This document shows, piece after piece, positions 10,832-22,017 of a DNA stretch of 64,000 nt. The DNA lies in assembly GCA_003415625.1 (NCBI GenBank), contig PYIU01000008.1:2294001-2358000 (forward strand), read 5' to 3'. The notes below the pieces were generated by a model. The model had not been told where the DNA came from, did no database searches, and was given only the letters and a program-made list of their open reading frames with translations. The position numbers were made by a program, and so were the translations under genes. The stretch's first letter is position 1. The number at the start of each line of letters is the position of its first letter. The DNA comes from Aquanectria penicillioides. Lineage: Eukaryota; Ascomycota; Sordariomycetes; Hypocreales; Nectriaceae.

Positions 10832-12051
10832 ATGAGCAACTTCGACCCCTCCACCCAAAATGTTTCATTCCTCGCTGCTGATGGAAGGACGCTTCTCTCC
10901 GTCCCGTTGATGGAGGTTGATAGGTTCCACTCCGAATCTGCAAGCATCTGCCTCAACTATGGCGCTCAGCTTGGAGCTTGCCTCATCATGTTAGCAGTCA
11001 TCCTCGTCTTGACACCGTCGTCCAAGTTTCGTCGACCTTCCAGTATTCTTCACATTAGCGCTCTTGCAATCTGCACCATTCGTATGGCTCTTCTAGGCGC
11101 ATACTTCCCATCTGCATTTAACAAGTTCTACGCAGTTTGGGGTGGTGACTACTCCAATGTTCCCCGGAGCGACTTCATTATTAGCATCACGGCTAATACC
11201 TTCTCTCTTCTCTTGGTCATCGCCATTGAGGCAGCTCTCATGCACCAAGCATGGACTATGCTAAAGCTTTGGCCAAACTTTTGGAAATATACATTCTCCA
11301 TGCTCTCGGCTATCATTACTCTATATACCATTGGGTGGCGCATCGCGTTTACTGTTGTGCAGAATGAGACCATTCTCGCACTTGTACCACCAAGAAATCA
11401 TCGTTGGGTAGTCCAATGGTCTGTCATCGCAAACGCCATCTCCATTTGTTGGTTCTGCGTTATCTTCAACATCAAGATCATATTTCACTTGGTGTCGAAT
11501 CGGGGAATACTGCCTTCCTATAGGGCTATGACGCCAATGGAAGTGCTTATCGCCACTAACGGGGTTCTGATGATTGTCCCTGGTACATCTTGCCTGAGGG
11601 TGTTTAATCGGTCAATATGAACTAATGTGTGCCTCTAGTCATCTTCGCTGGTCTTGAATGGGGTCACTTCACCACCTTCGAATCAGCATCCCTAACGTTG
11701 ACCTCGGTTGCCATCATCCTCCCGCTAGGCACTTTAGCCGCCCAACGTATGGCAAATACAGCGAGTTTTTCATATCCCTCAGGTGACTCAAACGGCCGTT
11801 TTCGTACCAGTCCTGGGACGGCCAGTTCAACGGCCCCTCTCAAGGCAGCGAGCTTCACAACTACACACAATGGGACCACAACAATCACCCCTCAGGTCTC
11901 GGTGCTTTCAAGGTGCGAAGCAGGTATTTTACCCCGAGTTCAATCAGATTTTGATGGCCTGGAGCTGAGCAAGATCAGCAAGGAGGTCGAATTCGATAGG
12001 AGCCAGGTCTGGGTCAACCAAAACGTGGTGCAACATGAAGGGAGAGGTTAG
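10832..12051 (+). CDS. STE2: Ste2-type (alpha-factor class) pheromone receptor
   Basis: Seven-transmembrane G-protein-coupled receptor of the Ste2 family (called pre-2 in Neurospora). Exon 1 is 10832-11582, the intron 11583-11638 (56 nt, branch-like CTAAT), exon 2 11639-12051, giving 387 residues. The N-terminus FDPSTQNVSFLAADGR matches the extracellular leader of fungal Ste2. TM1 holds NYGAQLGACLIMLAVILVL, where the family carries a dimerisation motif. DYSNVPRSDF is the conserved extracellular segment before TM3. The splice gives MIVPVIFAGLEWG across TM6, then TM7 ending LPLGTLAAQRM. The cytoplasmic tail is Ser/Thr-rich, as expected for desensitisation by phosphorylation. It acts at the plasma membrane in mating and, in Fusarium, chemotropism. 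The second splice site is unambiguous from the protein. Confidence 0.92.
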
Positions 12052-12606
12052 GTGATTATTCCCCAAAGAAATGGCCGCATTGTATCCCCGATACATGCAA
12101 CTTAGCTGTTTAGGGTTATATATGGTATGGGAATTATATCAACTAAACATACTAGCAAGCCCATTTGAGGATAACCTCAAAAGCTGAGGTTTGCCCATCC
12201 TTTTAGCACTCTTGATTTGATCCATGAAAGCTACTTCTCCTATCCGAACTACACTAGTTATTGGCTAAACTTGATATACATTCATTTGTATTTTCCTATT
12301 TTAGATCAATAGAACAACTTCTGAAGCCATGTTGTCGCACACGTTGTCTCTTTCTGCCACTAGTCATATAGTATTCGAAAGGTATGACGCATAATAATAA
12401 TGGACATATTCCTGCCGGTCCTCGTTACGCCATGATACAATTAGACAAAACTATACTTAGTTCACAATACTACATCGTACAGCCCAAAATAACGACGCAA
12501 ACATAACATGATGTGGTGGGTAACATGCAAAGGGGAAGCAGAGCCCGAGGAGAACTGCGAAGAAGCTATAGCTGTGTAAGCAATCGCTTACCGCTGCCAG
12601 TTTCTT
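12052..12606. other. Convergent 3' region STE2 / hypothetical gene
   Basis: AT-rich 555-nt stretch between two convergent genes. It must hold both 3' ends. No coding signal. Confidence 0.55.
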
Positions 12607-14987
12607 TCACGAAGTAATCTTATTGCCATTCATTACTACCCCATAAGGTCTACTTTGCTCATTTGCGACAATTTCCTTGCAGAGACTGGCCAATTTCTTC
12701 AGCTCCATAACACGAATAGGTGGCGCTTCTTCCAAAGCACAGTATGCCTTCGACACCAATATTCTACTGCGATGAGACATGCTCTGACAGCTTCTAGCAC
12801 CTATGACTTGCGCTCTTTCAATTACCGTTGACTCTTGGGTTGACTGCTGTTGAGGTCCCACAACGTGAGTGGATGCCTTGGCACAAAATCTCGGATATGC
12901 CAGTATCAAAGCGGCCGGTTCAGTCCCCACGGTCAATCGCATTCCTCCTTTCCCATCGTTCGTGTTGAATCCAGAGGTTGTTGAAGAGGTGCTCAGAGTT
13001 GCCCCTCCATTCTCTCTTGGAGGATATTTATTGGTAAAGTGACGTTCGTACTTGAGGCTCAAATCGCCTGGAAGAGGTTCTGGTCCTTTTTCGTCAAATT
13101 CCATAGAATCCTCCCTGAGGCTTTCATCTGCTGCGGTGAATGGATCATGGGGGTTTGTGGTGCTCTATTCCGACGGGTTCCATTCACGGGATCCAGAAAT
13201 ATGAGATAGGGTACTCTGTACTCCACAGAAGTGATCCTTCGATAGGACCGTCGTCCTTCGTTTATCAAACCGAACATCAACTGGTCCTAGGACAAGTTGG
13301 CCCTTGGTTCCTTGAGTACTCAAAGATTCAAAGAGGTTAATTTTCTCTTTGAGAGGAGACGAGCTATTGTGATTGACCCAAGCTGAGTTCATCGCACCAG
13401 AGCCGATTGATTTGTGTTCACTTACACCGTGGCCTAAGGTATGCTGGCCCGTGAACTCTTCTGCCATTAGATGTCGCAGGCTTCTTAAAGATTCTTTCGA
13501 AAATAAATCAAACGACGCTACTACCCCATGTTCCTTTCTCGTGATGAGTGTCCGTCTGTTTGTTGATGAACCCACAGCACTTGCAAGTTTTCGTTGAACG
13601 TGTGATGTGACGACCTCAGAACGAGATAGCATGGGACATACTATCCGTCCCCACACCGGAGGCTTGATTGTAGAGTCTGCGATGGGAACTACCGTCGATA
13701 GCGAAGAAGCCATTCTCCGGGCGTTTTCCATCCAACTCTTGTATCTATGTCAATTGGTTGAACATAAATTCGTCCTACTACTAGAGGTATCAATTGAGGA
13801 CTGAGTCCTCCACAAAACCTCTTTAAACCCTCATTGTGTTGGCCTACTTGTCGCAATCGGGTTCTTTTCAGTTCCATCGAAGCAAACGTACCGCAAATTC
13901 AGTAGCGATGAGGTAGCCTGATACTGGGGCTCAAGGTGAGTCTGAGAGATGGAAGAGGATTGATTCCGTCCGGAGTTGAGAGAAGATATTTTTGTACATA
14001 TTCCTTCTTTATTCATGGGTCTTCCGTGAATTGGATTTCTAAAATGGTTTGACGTCAAGCTTGCCGAATGGCCAAGCCCAGGGAACGAGTGGGTTGAGAT
14101 GGAGGACGTCGACGCAAGCGAGACACCTAATGCTGAGTTAACAACGCTAGGAGCCAAAAGCTACTAGAAACTTTGAAATTACCATGATTGAGACTATCAA
14201 TTTCAAAAATTCTTCTCGTCTCTGCCACAGACCTATGTGGTGGCCCCTTATCAGGGATACTTGAAGTGTCAGATGGCTTGGCTTTCAATGACTGAGACCT
14301 TCTGGCGGAACCACAATCACTGGAAGATGTGTAGCACGTGTAGACAGGCCGTTTTATTTGAACTTCTCCATCGTGTATCTTATAGTGGTGAGCAAAAATC
14401 GATGTGATAGGGCTATTTCTATCCAGCCGGCGGTTAGGGGAGCGAAGGCCCTCGATCTCAGCCACATTATTAGGTCGTTGACGCTGATGTGTAGATTGCC
14501 AAGTGTTTGGGATTTCAAACTTGGATACAAGCTGCGCAAAATTGCCAAAAGTGGTTCCGGATCGATTGGCCAGGCATTTAGGAGATGTTCCCTCAGAAGA
14601 GGTGAGGGGGGCGAAAGCAGTCGGGGCCGAGTCCATCCGAAAGAAAGGCACATACACAACATTAGTTTTTGTGCCTTCTGATACCAGAAAGAACGATAAA
14701 ATCGCCAATAACTCAAATATGACCAGATGGCGGTGAGAAGCAGAGTCACACGACGGTTAACAAGATTGGGGCGTTCTGTCCTCGGCGTTCGCCAAGGAAT
14801 TTCCTTCCTCGGAAGACTAGCTCAAGGGCACAATGGCAAGCATAAGTGGCAGAACAACTAGATTGAGAGAGTAGTATTCAAACTTCTCTCCTGTGCTCCA
14901 GATCATTTTCACAGCTAGCGCGGCAAGATCAATGACCGACCCAGCGCTATCAGGATAGAAACAAGAAATAATACGGTAGTCATCCAT
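12607..14987 (-). CDS. Hypothetical membrane protein with long Ser-rich tail
   Basis: Not recognised. I built the model from splice sites. Exons (minus order): 14832-14987 (uncertain), 14183-14711, 13892-14126, 13222-13744, 12607-13164. The introns start GTGCCC, GTAATT, GTACGT and GTACAG and all phases agree, giving about 666 residues. The N-terminus has one or two hydrophobic segments (SLNLVVLPLMLAI, and LLAILSFFLVS after the first intron). The rest is polar, Ser/Thr/Arg-rich and without a recognisable domain; the last exons contain NPHDPFTAADESLRED. In-frame stops that would break the protein all fall inside the introns. It converges on STE2. The 5' end, and hence the number of membrane segments, is the weak part. 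No function is proposed. Confidence 0.5.
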
Positions 14988-15286
14988 ATGAAGCGGTGTT
15001 CATTTCAGTCCAACGCCAAAGCATCACAGCTATGACTACCAGGTTAGATTCGCGCGACGAATCCAATTCCATTTAACGTACACCCGACTGTTTTTTCTAT
15101 TGTACAAGATATTATATTGTTTCAAGACTGGCGTTCGTCAAGCATAGGTAGTCTACACAATGTCGGCGTCGATGTTTTATTCTGTATTAATTACTGACTG
15201 TTCCAATGTCAGTCTCGTTCGAATTCAATCATGCAAACATAATGCTACCCGTATTCTAGTGACGGGTAAGAAAAAGGAATGTCTGC
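14988..15286. other. Short intergenic region
   Basis: About 300 nt between two minus-strand genes, comprising the 3' end of TOM6 and the promoter of the hypothetical gene. Nothing else seen. Confidence 0.5.
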
Positions 15287-15533
15287 TTACGGAGGCAGGA
15301 TGATCTCGCCCCAAGAACTAGCCAGGAAGGTAACAGCAGCCTACAAATGTCTTGTTAGCATTGGTGCTATCCCTTTGCTGATATACTTTGCAGGCCGGAC
15401 TCACACCGAAGACAACAATGCTACGGACAACAGAGGCGTTCTCCGAGGAGGTGAGGGTATCGTAGGTAGCACCAAGGAAACCCTTGGGGGCGCGGCGAGA
15501 GGCCTTCTCAACGTATATGCGCTTGGGAGCCAT
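15287..15533 (-). CDS. TOM6: Mitochondrial outer-membrane import subunit Tom6 (fungal type)
   Basis: Small two-exon gene of 60 residues. Exon 1 is 15405-15533, the intron 15341-15404 (GTGAGT...TTGTAG), exon 2 15287-15340. The protein starts MAPKRIYVEKASRRAPKG, continues with YDTLTSSENASVVRSIVVFG and ends with the single membrane anchor AAVTFLASSWGEIILPP. This short basic-then-hydrophobic tail-anchored layout and the SSENASVVRSI block fit fungal Tom6, which stabilises the TOM translocase pore. The identification is from recalled family sequence; Tom5 or Tom7 would look different. The unspliced reading frame gives a false longer protein, so the gene is easy to miss. Confidence 0.8.
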
Positions 15534-16198
15534 TTCGACTTCGTATGGGCTATGCGAAGACCTGACGATAGATAGTATTGATGACGAGGTTGAGATTGAT
15601 GATGTCGGATTGGTTAGATGCTGGTGCTTCAAATGGGGAAATTTTTGGCTCCCAAGGCATTGGATCAATAACTGCGGCGGCACTACCTCCAGCCCGGTCA
15701 CGTGATGAGCATGATGTTGATTGCATGCCACATGTGGCTTGTTGGACTTTGCTTTGTGTGTGGTGGGGATTGGTGGGTAGGCACGATACCCAGGCACTAC
15801 TAAGCTCGTTAGCACGCCCCCAGCATCAGTAATAAGCCATACATATGCCAGAAGAACCCTGCGGTAATAGTGAGATTCTTTTGTCACGAACTATCATCAG
15901 TGTTAAAATAACTCGGGGGACAGAGGATCGTTGTTGTCCGGTATTCTTTTTGAAACCCTTTCCTACTTGCTGTCTCGAATTCATCATCTTTTCGTTCATT
16001 TCCAACACCACATGCATGGAGTGCGTCTAAAAAGAGGGCCGGGAAATACAAAACAAGCACAATTACGAGCTGCAACTCTGCCTCAACTCTCCAGCCTTTG
16101 GACCCCCTGCCCAAATCTTTTACTCTTCTCGGTCTCATTCTATTTTACCCAGGCCCTTTGCACTAGCACTCTACTTCAAATTTTCGACTGCCTTAGCA
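15534..16198. other. Divergent promoter TOM6 / unknown gene
   Basis: Shared 665-nt upstream region of two divergent genes. It is CT-rich close to the right-hand start. No coding region seen. Confidence 0.55.
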
Positions 16199-17093
16199 AT
16201 GGCACATAATACTTCCCCGGGCCCTGGTGGATTTCTGCCCCAAGGTGCCGGGCTACCCTCTCCTACGCCGTCAGCTACGTCATCTCGTCCTCCCTTGCCG
16301 GGCCTCCCACATCCAAGGGGCAAGGCTTTGCAACCGGGATCCAGCAAAGAGGGTCTAGTAAGAAGATTTGTCGAAGAGCGACTCATGGAAATATCCCGTC
16401 GCTATGTCAAGAAATTTGGCAACCCTGAGCCTGGTGATACAGTGGTTGGATACAGGAACTTCAACGAGGTGTGCAAAGATTTGGATGGAGTTTCTAATGT
16501 GCTTTGGCTCTCCGGCACTCGTGCGTTTGATCTGAAGGTCATTTCTAGCCATGTGTCCGCTAAAACTCGTGGTAGCCGCTCTTCAGATTCCCTTCCTACT
16601 TCGACTTGCTAGCGACTTCACTCAATATGTCCGTTCGTTTCCGCCCTCTCCTAGAGCATCATTTGCGCTGCTGCGAAAGCTAGATCACTGCTTTGCGAGT
16701 CTGCTCTGCGGACAGGATCTGGCCACTCGTGAAACACTGCCCGGGTTTGAGAACGGACTACGAGACGGCATGACAACGACTGATATGGTTCGCTGTCGGA
16801 GCCTCGTGGAGCAGAGTCGAGTTTTGATGGTGGAGGTGATTAGCAGCGGAGATGCAGATGAGGAATATACCGCGGTAGAGAGCGGCACGGATGTAGAGAT
16901 GGACACAGAAACAGAAAGTCCAAGATCAATCGCCCTAGACCTTGAGGATGACGAAGAGGAGAGGCTGCATTTAGATGCAGCAAGGGTCTACGAGAACACA
17001 ATTGTGCTTTTGAATGCGAGATTAGGGGATGCCCTTGAGACTGCGATAACCCCAACAGTCTCAGTTATATGTCCTTCTTCCATGGATAGATAA
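16199..17093 (+). CDS. Conserved protein of unknown function
   Basis: Two exons, 16199-16520 and 16576-17093, split by a 55-nt intron (GTGCGT...GGTAG), giving 279 residues. The N-terminus is Pro/Gly/Ser-rich (about residues 1-45). A helical, well-conserved-looking core follows: RRFVEERLMEISRRYVKKFG, the spliced WLSGTPALQIPFLLRLASDF, and PSPRASFALLRKLDHCFASL with ENGLRDGMTTTDMVRCRSLV. The tail is strongly acidic (about residues 205-245). The core has the look of a conserved ascomycete nuclear protein, but I cannot name the family. The acidic tail and absence of signal peptide suggest a nuclear or cytosolic location (inference). Confidence 0.8.
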
Positions 17094-18500
17094 AACTCAT
17101 TCACATGGAGAATAAGATACAAGATCTAACAAATATTCAGTGTTCCGCGGTGCCCCCACTACCCCATCCGTGCTAGCTATTAAATGATCTATCAATTGAT
17201 GAACAGCGATAAAATGATCCAGGCACAGTCATGGGTAGTTGAGAACCACTCATCTACCTATCACCATATGCCGAGAGTCTGAGAGTTTGTCTGCCCAGGC
17301 ACGGATCCGGCGATCACTCTGAGGGGCTTCGAGAGAGAATATCCGGGATCATGCGAAGTGAGGACTCCGTGGGGCCCGCAAAACAAACGAATAACTGAGG
17401 TAACGTGTTTGTCAACGTGTGGTTGGCCGTGAGGGTATTGAGGAAGTATTCCACCTGCAGTGAGACAGATGGTGAATGGAGCAGAGAGAAAAAAAACCCA
17501 AACAGCGAGGAAGACCTGCAGAGGGCGGTGGGGAATTACTTGACAACTCCAGAAAGTAGAACGTTGTGTTTTGCGCTAAGAATCCTTGGTCCCGAGATAT
17601 GTTAAAGCTTTCACACCGCCAAATGTCAGAAAAAAAGGCAGAAGTTGGGAAGCGGACTGAGGATTAGCGGCGACACTGATACGTCTAGGGTAGGTGCAAG
17701 TGGTTAAAAGTATAGAACCCAAAATCCCACTTGTTTCGGCAAGGGTGTGTTGACAGACCTGATGTGGTTTCCACATGCACGCACTTCAGCTCAGTTGATG
17801 GCCCAAACCACCCCTCCCCCAAAAATGGAATCTAGAGTGAAGCTGGCACACATCACGTGTAGTAGAACATTTGTTTGAATAGGTCTTCATGGTTTGCTAC
17901 TAAGAACAACAACATTGTCTGAGCGTGAGATATCACTGCCGTGTGACATGGGTGGCGGGGCTGTCAAAGAGTCATAGATTAGACAAACTGCAAGTAGGAG
18001 AGATGGGTGGGACATGAGTGAAATAAATTTGTTGTGTGCTCTCTCAGTTCCTTTTTCCTCCTTTTTTTTTTTCTCATAGTTTCTTTCCAATATTGCTAGT
18101 CAAATGAGAAATTTAAGAAGTGATGAGATGGCATCTTTCAAAGTTCTAGTACACCCCTCGACTGAGGCCGTTTCATGTCAAGTTAGCAACATTGAATGCA
18201 AGCCTCCTGTCTCGCTAGCTTGAGCCTTACTTTTGTGCACTACCGGTAGAGCTTTCAAGATCTGTTGGTCGTTTGCCACATTCTTTAGCGCCTCCGTGGC
18301 GGATCATGCTGCTCTTCAGGACACTTCGAAGGGGTACCGGTAGCTAGGTACATTCGCCAAGCCCAATCTAATCTACGGCTTGGCTCCTGTGAGACCTCAT
18401 TTCGCATTCCTTTCAGTCTAGCCAGTCGTTTGCCTCTTCTCATGTGGCCCAGACCCTTGGACCCAAGGGGAGAACTGGAGTCCCCCACCTTTAGGTGAGG

Positions 18501-18550
18501 CAATCAATCAATCAATCAATCATTCATTCATTCATTCATTCATTCATTCA
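18501..18550. repeat. Compound (CAAT)n-(CATT)n microsatellite
   Basis: About five CAAT units change into about seven CATT units without interruption. A related ATTCATCC-type run occurs near 49200-49245. Confidence 0.9.
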
Positions 18551-19809
18551 TCTGTCCACTGTTCCTCAACTAGCGCCCACTTAGGCGCCTGGTATTTCGG
18601 CTGGCCTCTCCTGTCTTGAGGCGTCGGATGTGAATTAAATGGTTACATTGGCAAACCGACAGACCCTCCAATCTCAGGATAATGACACGCATTTGCCCGC
18701 AACCAACCAATGCACCCAAGCCCCGTATCCTCCCATACAGGCTGGGAGCATCATCAATGCGCCGCTGAGCCCCTCCCACTTCTTACCATGCAATGCACAC
18801 AGGTAGCATCCCAACCCGCCCGACCCGTTCTCAGCCAAGACTCGTTTCAGGTCCTCTTGATATCATCCAGGCCCAATCACGGCCCGCCACACCAGCCCAC
18901 GGCCTTACAAGTCGAACTTGGCATCATTCCCGTGGCTGCGGCACGCTGTGACACACGGCACTGTCGCAAGAGACCTGCCTTGAGAACAACCTAAACTGGA
19001 CCACCTCTGTAGGCCCTGGCTGCCTCAAAGGCATTGAGATTGGTATGATTGTGCCAAGCATTGATGATGGCCCAAGGCTGGCTGAACGTGGCATCGATGC
19101 CATGCCATGCCATGGCCCCAGCGGCCCCCTAGCAGCACCTTGGCACGTCGGGTTTGAATGCCTGAGTGATCGTCCACTCCCTCTGGGGCCTGTGAAATTC
19201 TTCGCGCCAGCTCCCGTCAGTTTCCCGTCTTGCCATCGGAGCTTAGACAGCTTGCAATGCCCCTTGCTTTAGCGGTCTTTGTCCGCATGTTCTGAGAGGA
19301 AGGCTCCTCCTGGCCCTCGATGATGGCCTTGGTTTTGGTTAGTATTGAGGGCTGACCCGTGGTGGTTGGTTGTGTCTCCTTCTCCCATCTCCGTACATCA
19401 TCCCCACACCCTACAACATCGACCGACCAGCCGGCCGACCGACATTCTGTTATGCGTTGTGCCTCCATCCCCACGACCCGTCTACAAGTGTACCTGCATA
19501 CAGACTAGACCAAACAAGCAATACTACCCAATGGGAGAATAACCCAAGGCGGAGTCAAGCCAAATCAAGGTAGGCGTACTTCACTCACACGTTGTATATA
19601 CTGTTGCGAGTCCACCTATATAGACCACACGCGTACCAATACCATGATCCGTCCCGATTCTGCTCTCCTTCCTCTTCCATTTCCTCGCGAACCTGCTCGC
19701 TCCTCTCCCTCTCTTTTGTTTCTTCTTGTGGAGCCAAAGCCATTCCTTTCATAACCCTCTGCCCTGGGGGCCGGCCACCTTCATTTACATATTTCTCATC
19801 TGCATCTCA

Positions 19810-19816
19810 TATAAGG
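19810..19816 (+). promoter_or_regulatory. TATA-like element of the GH16 gene
   Basis: TATAAGG lies about 205 nt upstream of the GH16 ATG inside a CT-rich leader region. Weak on its own; given because spacing and context suit a fungal promoter. Confidence 0.35.
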
Positions 19817-20018
19817 CATATCGTCCCACTCACTGTCTCCGAGAAGCAAATATTCGCTGCCAATTCTTCCAGCAATCCACTCGGCTTCAGTTTCAGAGCT
19901 CCTCGTTCAAATTGTATGTTGAGGAGAAAGCAATATAACAGCCCCTCCCACCCCGATCTGTTCCTATCCATCTTTACAACAATAGACCTACCCCGGAAGG
20001 CAACTTATACACTTTACA

Positions 20019-20930
20019 ATGTACTTTTATACTGCATTCTACGCCACTCTCCCAGCCCTTGCTGCTGCAATCCAAGCCCCCAATATCGAAGGCTATAGCA
20101 TCGTCTGGCAAGATGCGTTCTCTGGTTGCCAGGGTTGCTCTATCAACACTGACCGATGGAACATCATCCTTGAACTTTCCGTAAACAATGAGTTACAAGA
20201 ATACTCGTCGTCCAACACCAATATCCAACTCTCCGGCGGCGACTCTCTTCAGATCGTTCCATGCAAAACTTCTAATGGTCAATGGACATCCGGCCGTGTT
20301 GAGTCTAAGAGCACTTGGATGGCTCAGTCTGGCCGCAGGATGCGCGTAGAAGCCCAATTGCGGACTGGGGATTCTCTCAACAAGCAGGGAATGTGGCCGG
20401 CTTTCTGGATGCTCGGTGACGCTATCCGCCACGGCACTGAATGGCCCCGATGTGGAGAGCTCGACATTTTTGAGCGTGTCAATGGCGACTTGACGGGTTA
20501 CGGCACTGTTCACTGCGGCCAGAATGGTGGCGGTCCTTGCAACGAGCCTTCCGGCTTGGGCCAGTCTGTCACCATCCCAGACAGTGGTCTCCACCATTGG
20601 GCTCTTGTCGTTGACCGAACCTCCGGCTACTGGCAGACTGAGACCATTACCTGGTTATTGGACGGCCAGACTTACCACACTCTCATCGGTGCTCAGGTTG
20701 GAGATGAAGGCACCTGGGGAACCCTGGCACACTCTCCTATGTATATCCTCCTGAATGTTGCTGTAGGCGGCACTTGGCCTGTAAGTACATCATACACTGG
20801 GGCTAGCTCGGCCTCGGCAACGGACACTCAGCTAACCCGTCTTTTCAAGAGCAACCCTAACGATGTCACTGAGTCCGGGTTTGGCAATATGATGGAGGTT
20901 ATGTACGTTGCCGTTTACGAATCCATCTAG
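20019..20930 (+). CDS. GH16 endo-beta-glucanase, secreted
   Basis: Glycoside hydrolase family 16 enzyme acting on beta-1,3 or mixed-linkage glucans outside the cell. Residues 1-18 form a signal peptide. The catalytic motif CGELDIFE places the nucleophile at Glu147, helper Asp149 and acid/base Glu152, after the conserved GMWPAFWMLG. An intron at 20781-20849 (GTAAGT...TTCAAG, branch GCTAAC) is 69 nt and has no stop, so the unspliced frame stays open. Splicing gives GGTWPSNPNDVTESGFG, the expected family sequence, and a 280-residue protein; unspliced it would be 303 with an odd Ser/Thr insert. No CBM or GPI signal is seen. Substrate preference cannot be decided from sequence alone. Confidence 0.92.
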   Translation: MYFYTAFYATLPALAAAIQAPNIEGYSIVWQDAFSGCQGCSINTDRWNIILELSVNNELQEYSSSNTNIQLSGGDSLQIVPCKTSNGQWTSGRVESKSTWMAQSGRRMRVEAQLRTGDSLNKQGMWPAFWMLGDAIRHGTEWPRCGELDIFERVNGDLTGYGTVHCGQNGGGPCNEPSGLGQSVTIPDSGLHHWALVVDRTSGYWQTETITWLLDGQTYHTLIGAQVGDEGTWGTLAHSPMYILLNVAVGGTWPVSTSYTGASSASATDTQLTRLFKSNPNDVTESGFGNMMEVMYVAVYESI

Positions 20931-22017
20931 AAACAAGCAATTTGGTCACATGGCGTCCAAAGGCAAGTTGAGCATCTGGCACAAGTGATACTGTGCTGTG
21001 CTATTCGCTTCTGCCTCCCATCTCCGGCCTCGAAACGAGGGTTGTGGCAGCCAACCAGTTGCAACCCAAGACATCAGTGATTAGCCCAAATTGATCCACG
21101 GGGGCGCTAGGTTGTAGACTACGTTGTGCTATTCGCTCTTGGTCTTTCTTCTGCCAAGACTTGTTGTATGCTTTGGTTTGGTTATTCTTTGTAGAGTTAC
21201 TTCGATACCCTAGAGCAAGCTATGATGTATTTGATGGAACCCGCATAGATGGAAGTTGGAAAAAATAGACATCTGATATGCATGGCTGTCCTCAGCTGCT
21301 TACCTAAACCGCATCACCATTGCACTTCTTTGCCTCGACACAGGCCTTTGTTTTAAGGGAGCGGGTTCAGGTAAACTTGTAATCTCACCAACCGTGGAGA
21401 ACTATGCCAGCTAAATGTGACGAGGGACCACTAAATTCGGTGCATGAATGACATCGCTGTACCAGTCTCGCCGAAATGTTCCCACAAATGCTGCTAATCA
21501 CTGTCCAAGAGGTTGAAAGGAGGGATAGGGGTGACGCTGAGCGTTTTTCCCATGCGGAACAAGAAGTGTTAACTCTCTCATCATCGACGAGTACATGAAG
21601 TAATAGTATGGTATGTGATTTTTCGCAAGCAGCATCAGAATACACCGAGTAGCACTTTACAGGAGATGGGCTCGCTCTGCCTTTCCACCACTTCTTTCCT
21701 CTGAATTCCGTCAAAGACAGGAATAACCTGGGACCTGGGATAAAATAAAGGAGCAATACAAGAGAGGAAATTGGAACACAAGGGTAGGAAGGAAAAAAAA
21801 GACCAGTCAAAAAACCCACACGGGTAAAAGCAACATCCAACAAATAAAGCACAGAACTCTTTTCCCCAGAAGCCACCACAGAGGGGCAATAACCCCCCTG
21901 GGACCTGATCGCCGCATGACCATGATATAATTTCCACATAAAAACGCCGTGAGGAATGATGCCAGAATTAGTTTGACCCAAGATGTGAATGCCGACCCAA
22001 CACCTTTACCACTGCTT
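20931..22017. other. Convergent 3' region GH16 / SomA-like gene
   Basis: About 1.1 kb between two convergent genes. No protein-like reading frame. The part near 21600-22000 probably contains the long 3' UTR of the SomA-like gene. Confidence 0.5.

Larger units (their letters stand above)
17094..20018. other. Gene-poor 2.9 kb region
   Basis: No gene I can support. Short ORFs are composition-driven. It contains a compound tetranucleotide repeat at 18501-18550 and, at its right end, the CT-rich promoter and leader of the GH16 gene with a TATA-like TATAAGG at 19810-19816. Confidence 0.6.

Noticed and set aside
13165..13167. In-frame TAG in a long minus-strand open frame, looking like stop-codon readthrough or a pseudogene
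   Set aside because: A 57-nt GT-AG intron (13165-13221) in phase 0 removes it, and neighbouring introns fit in the same way.
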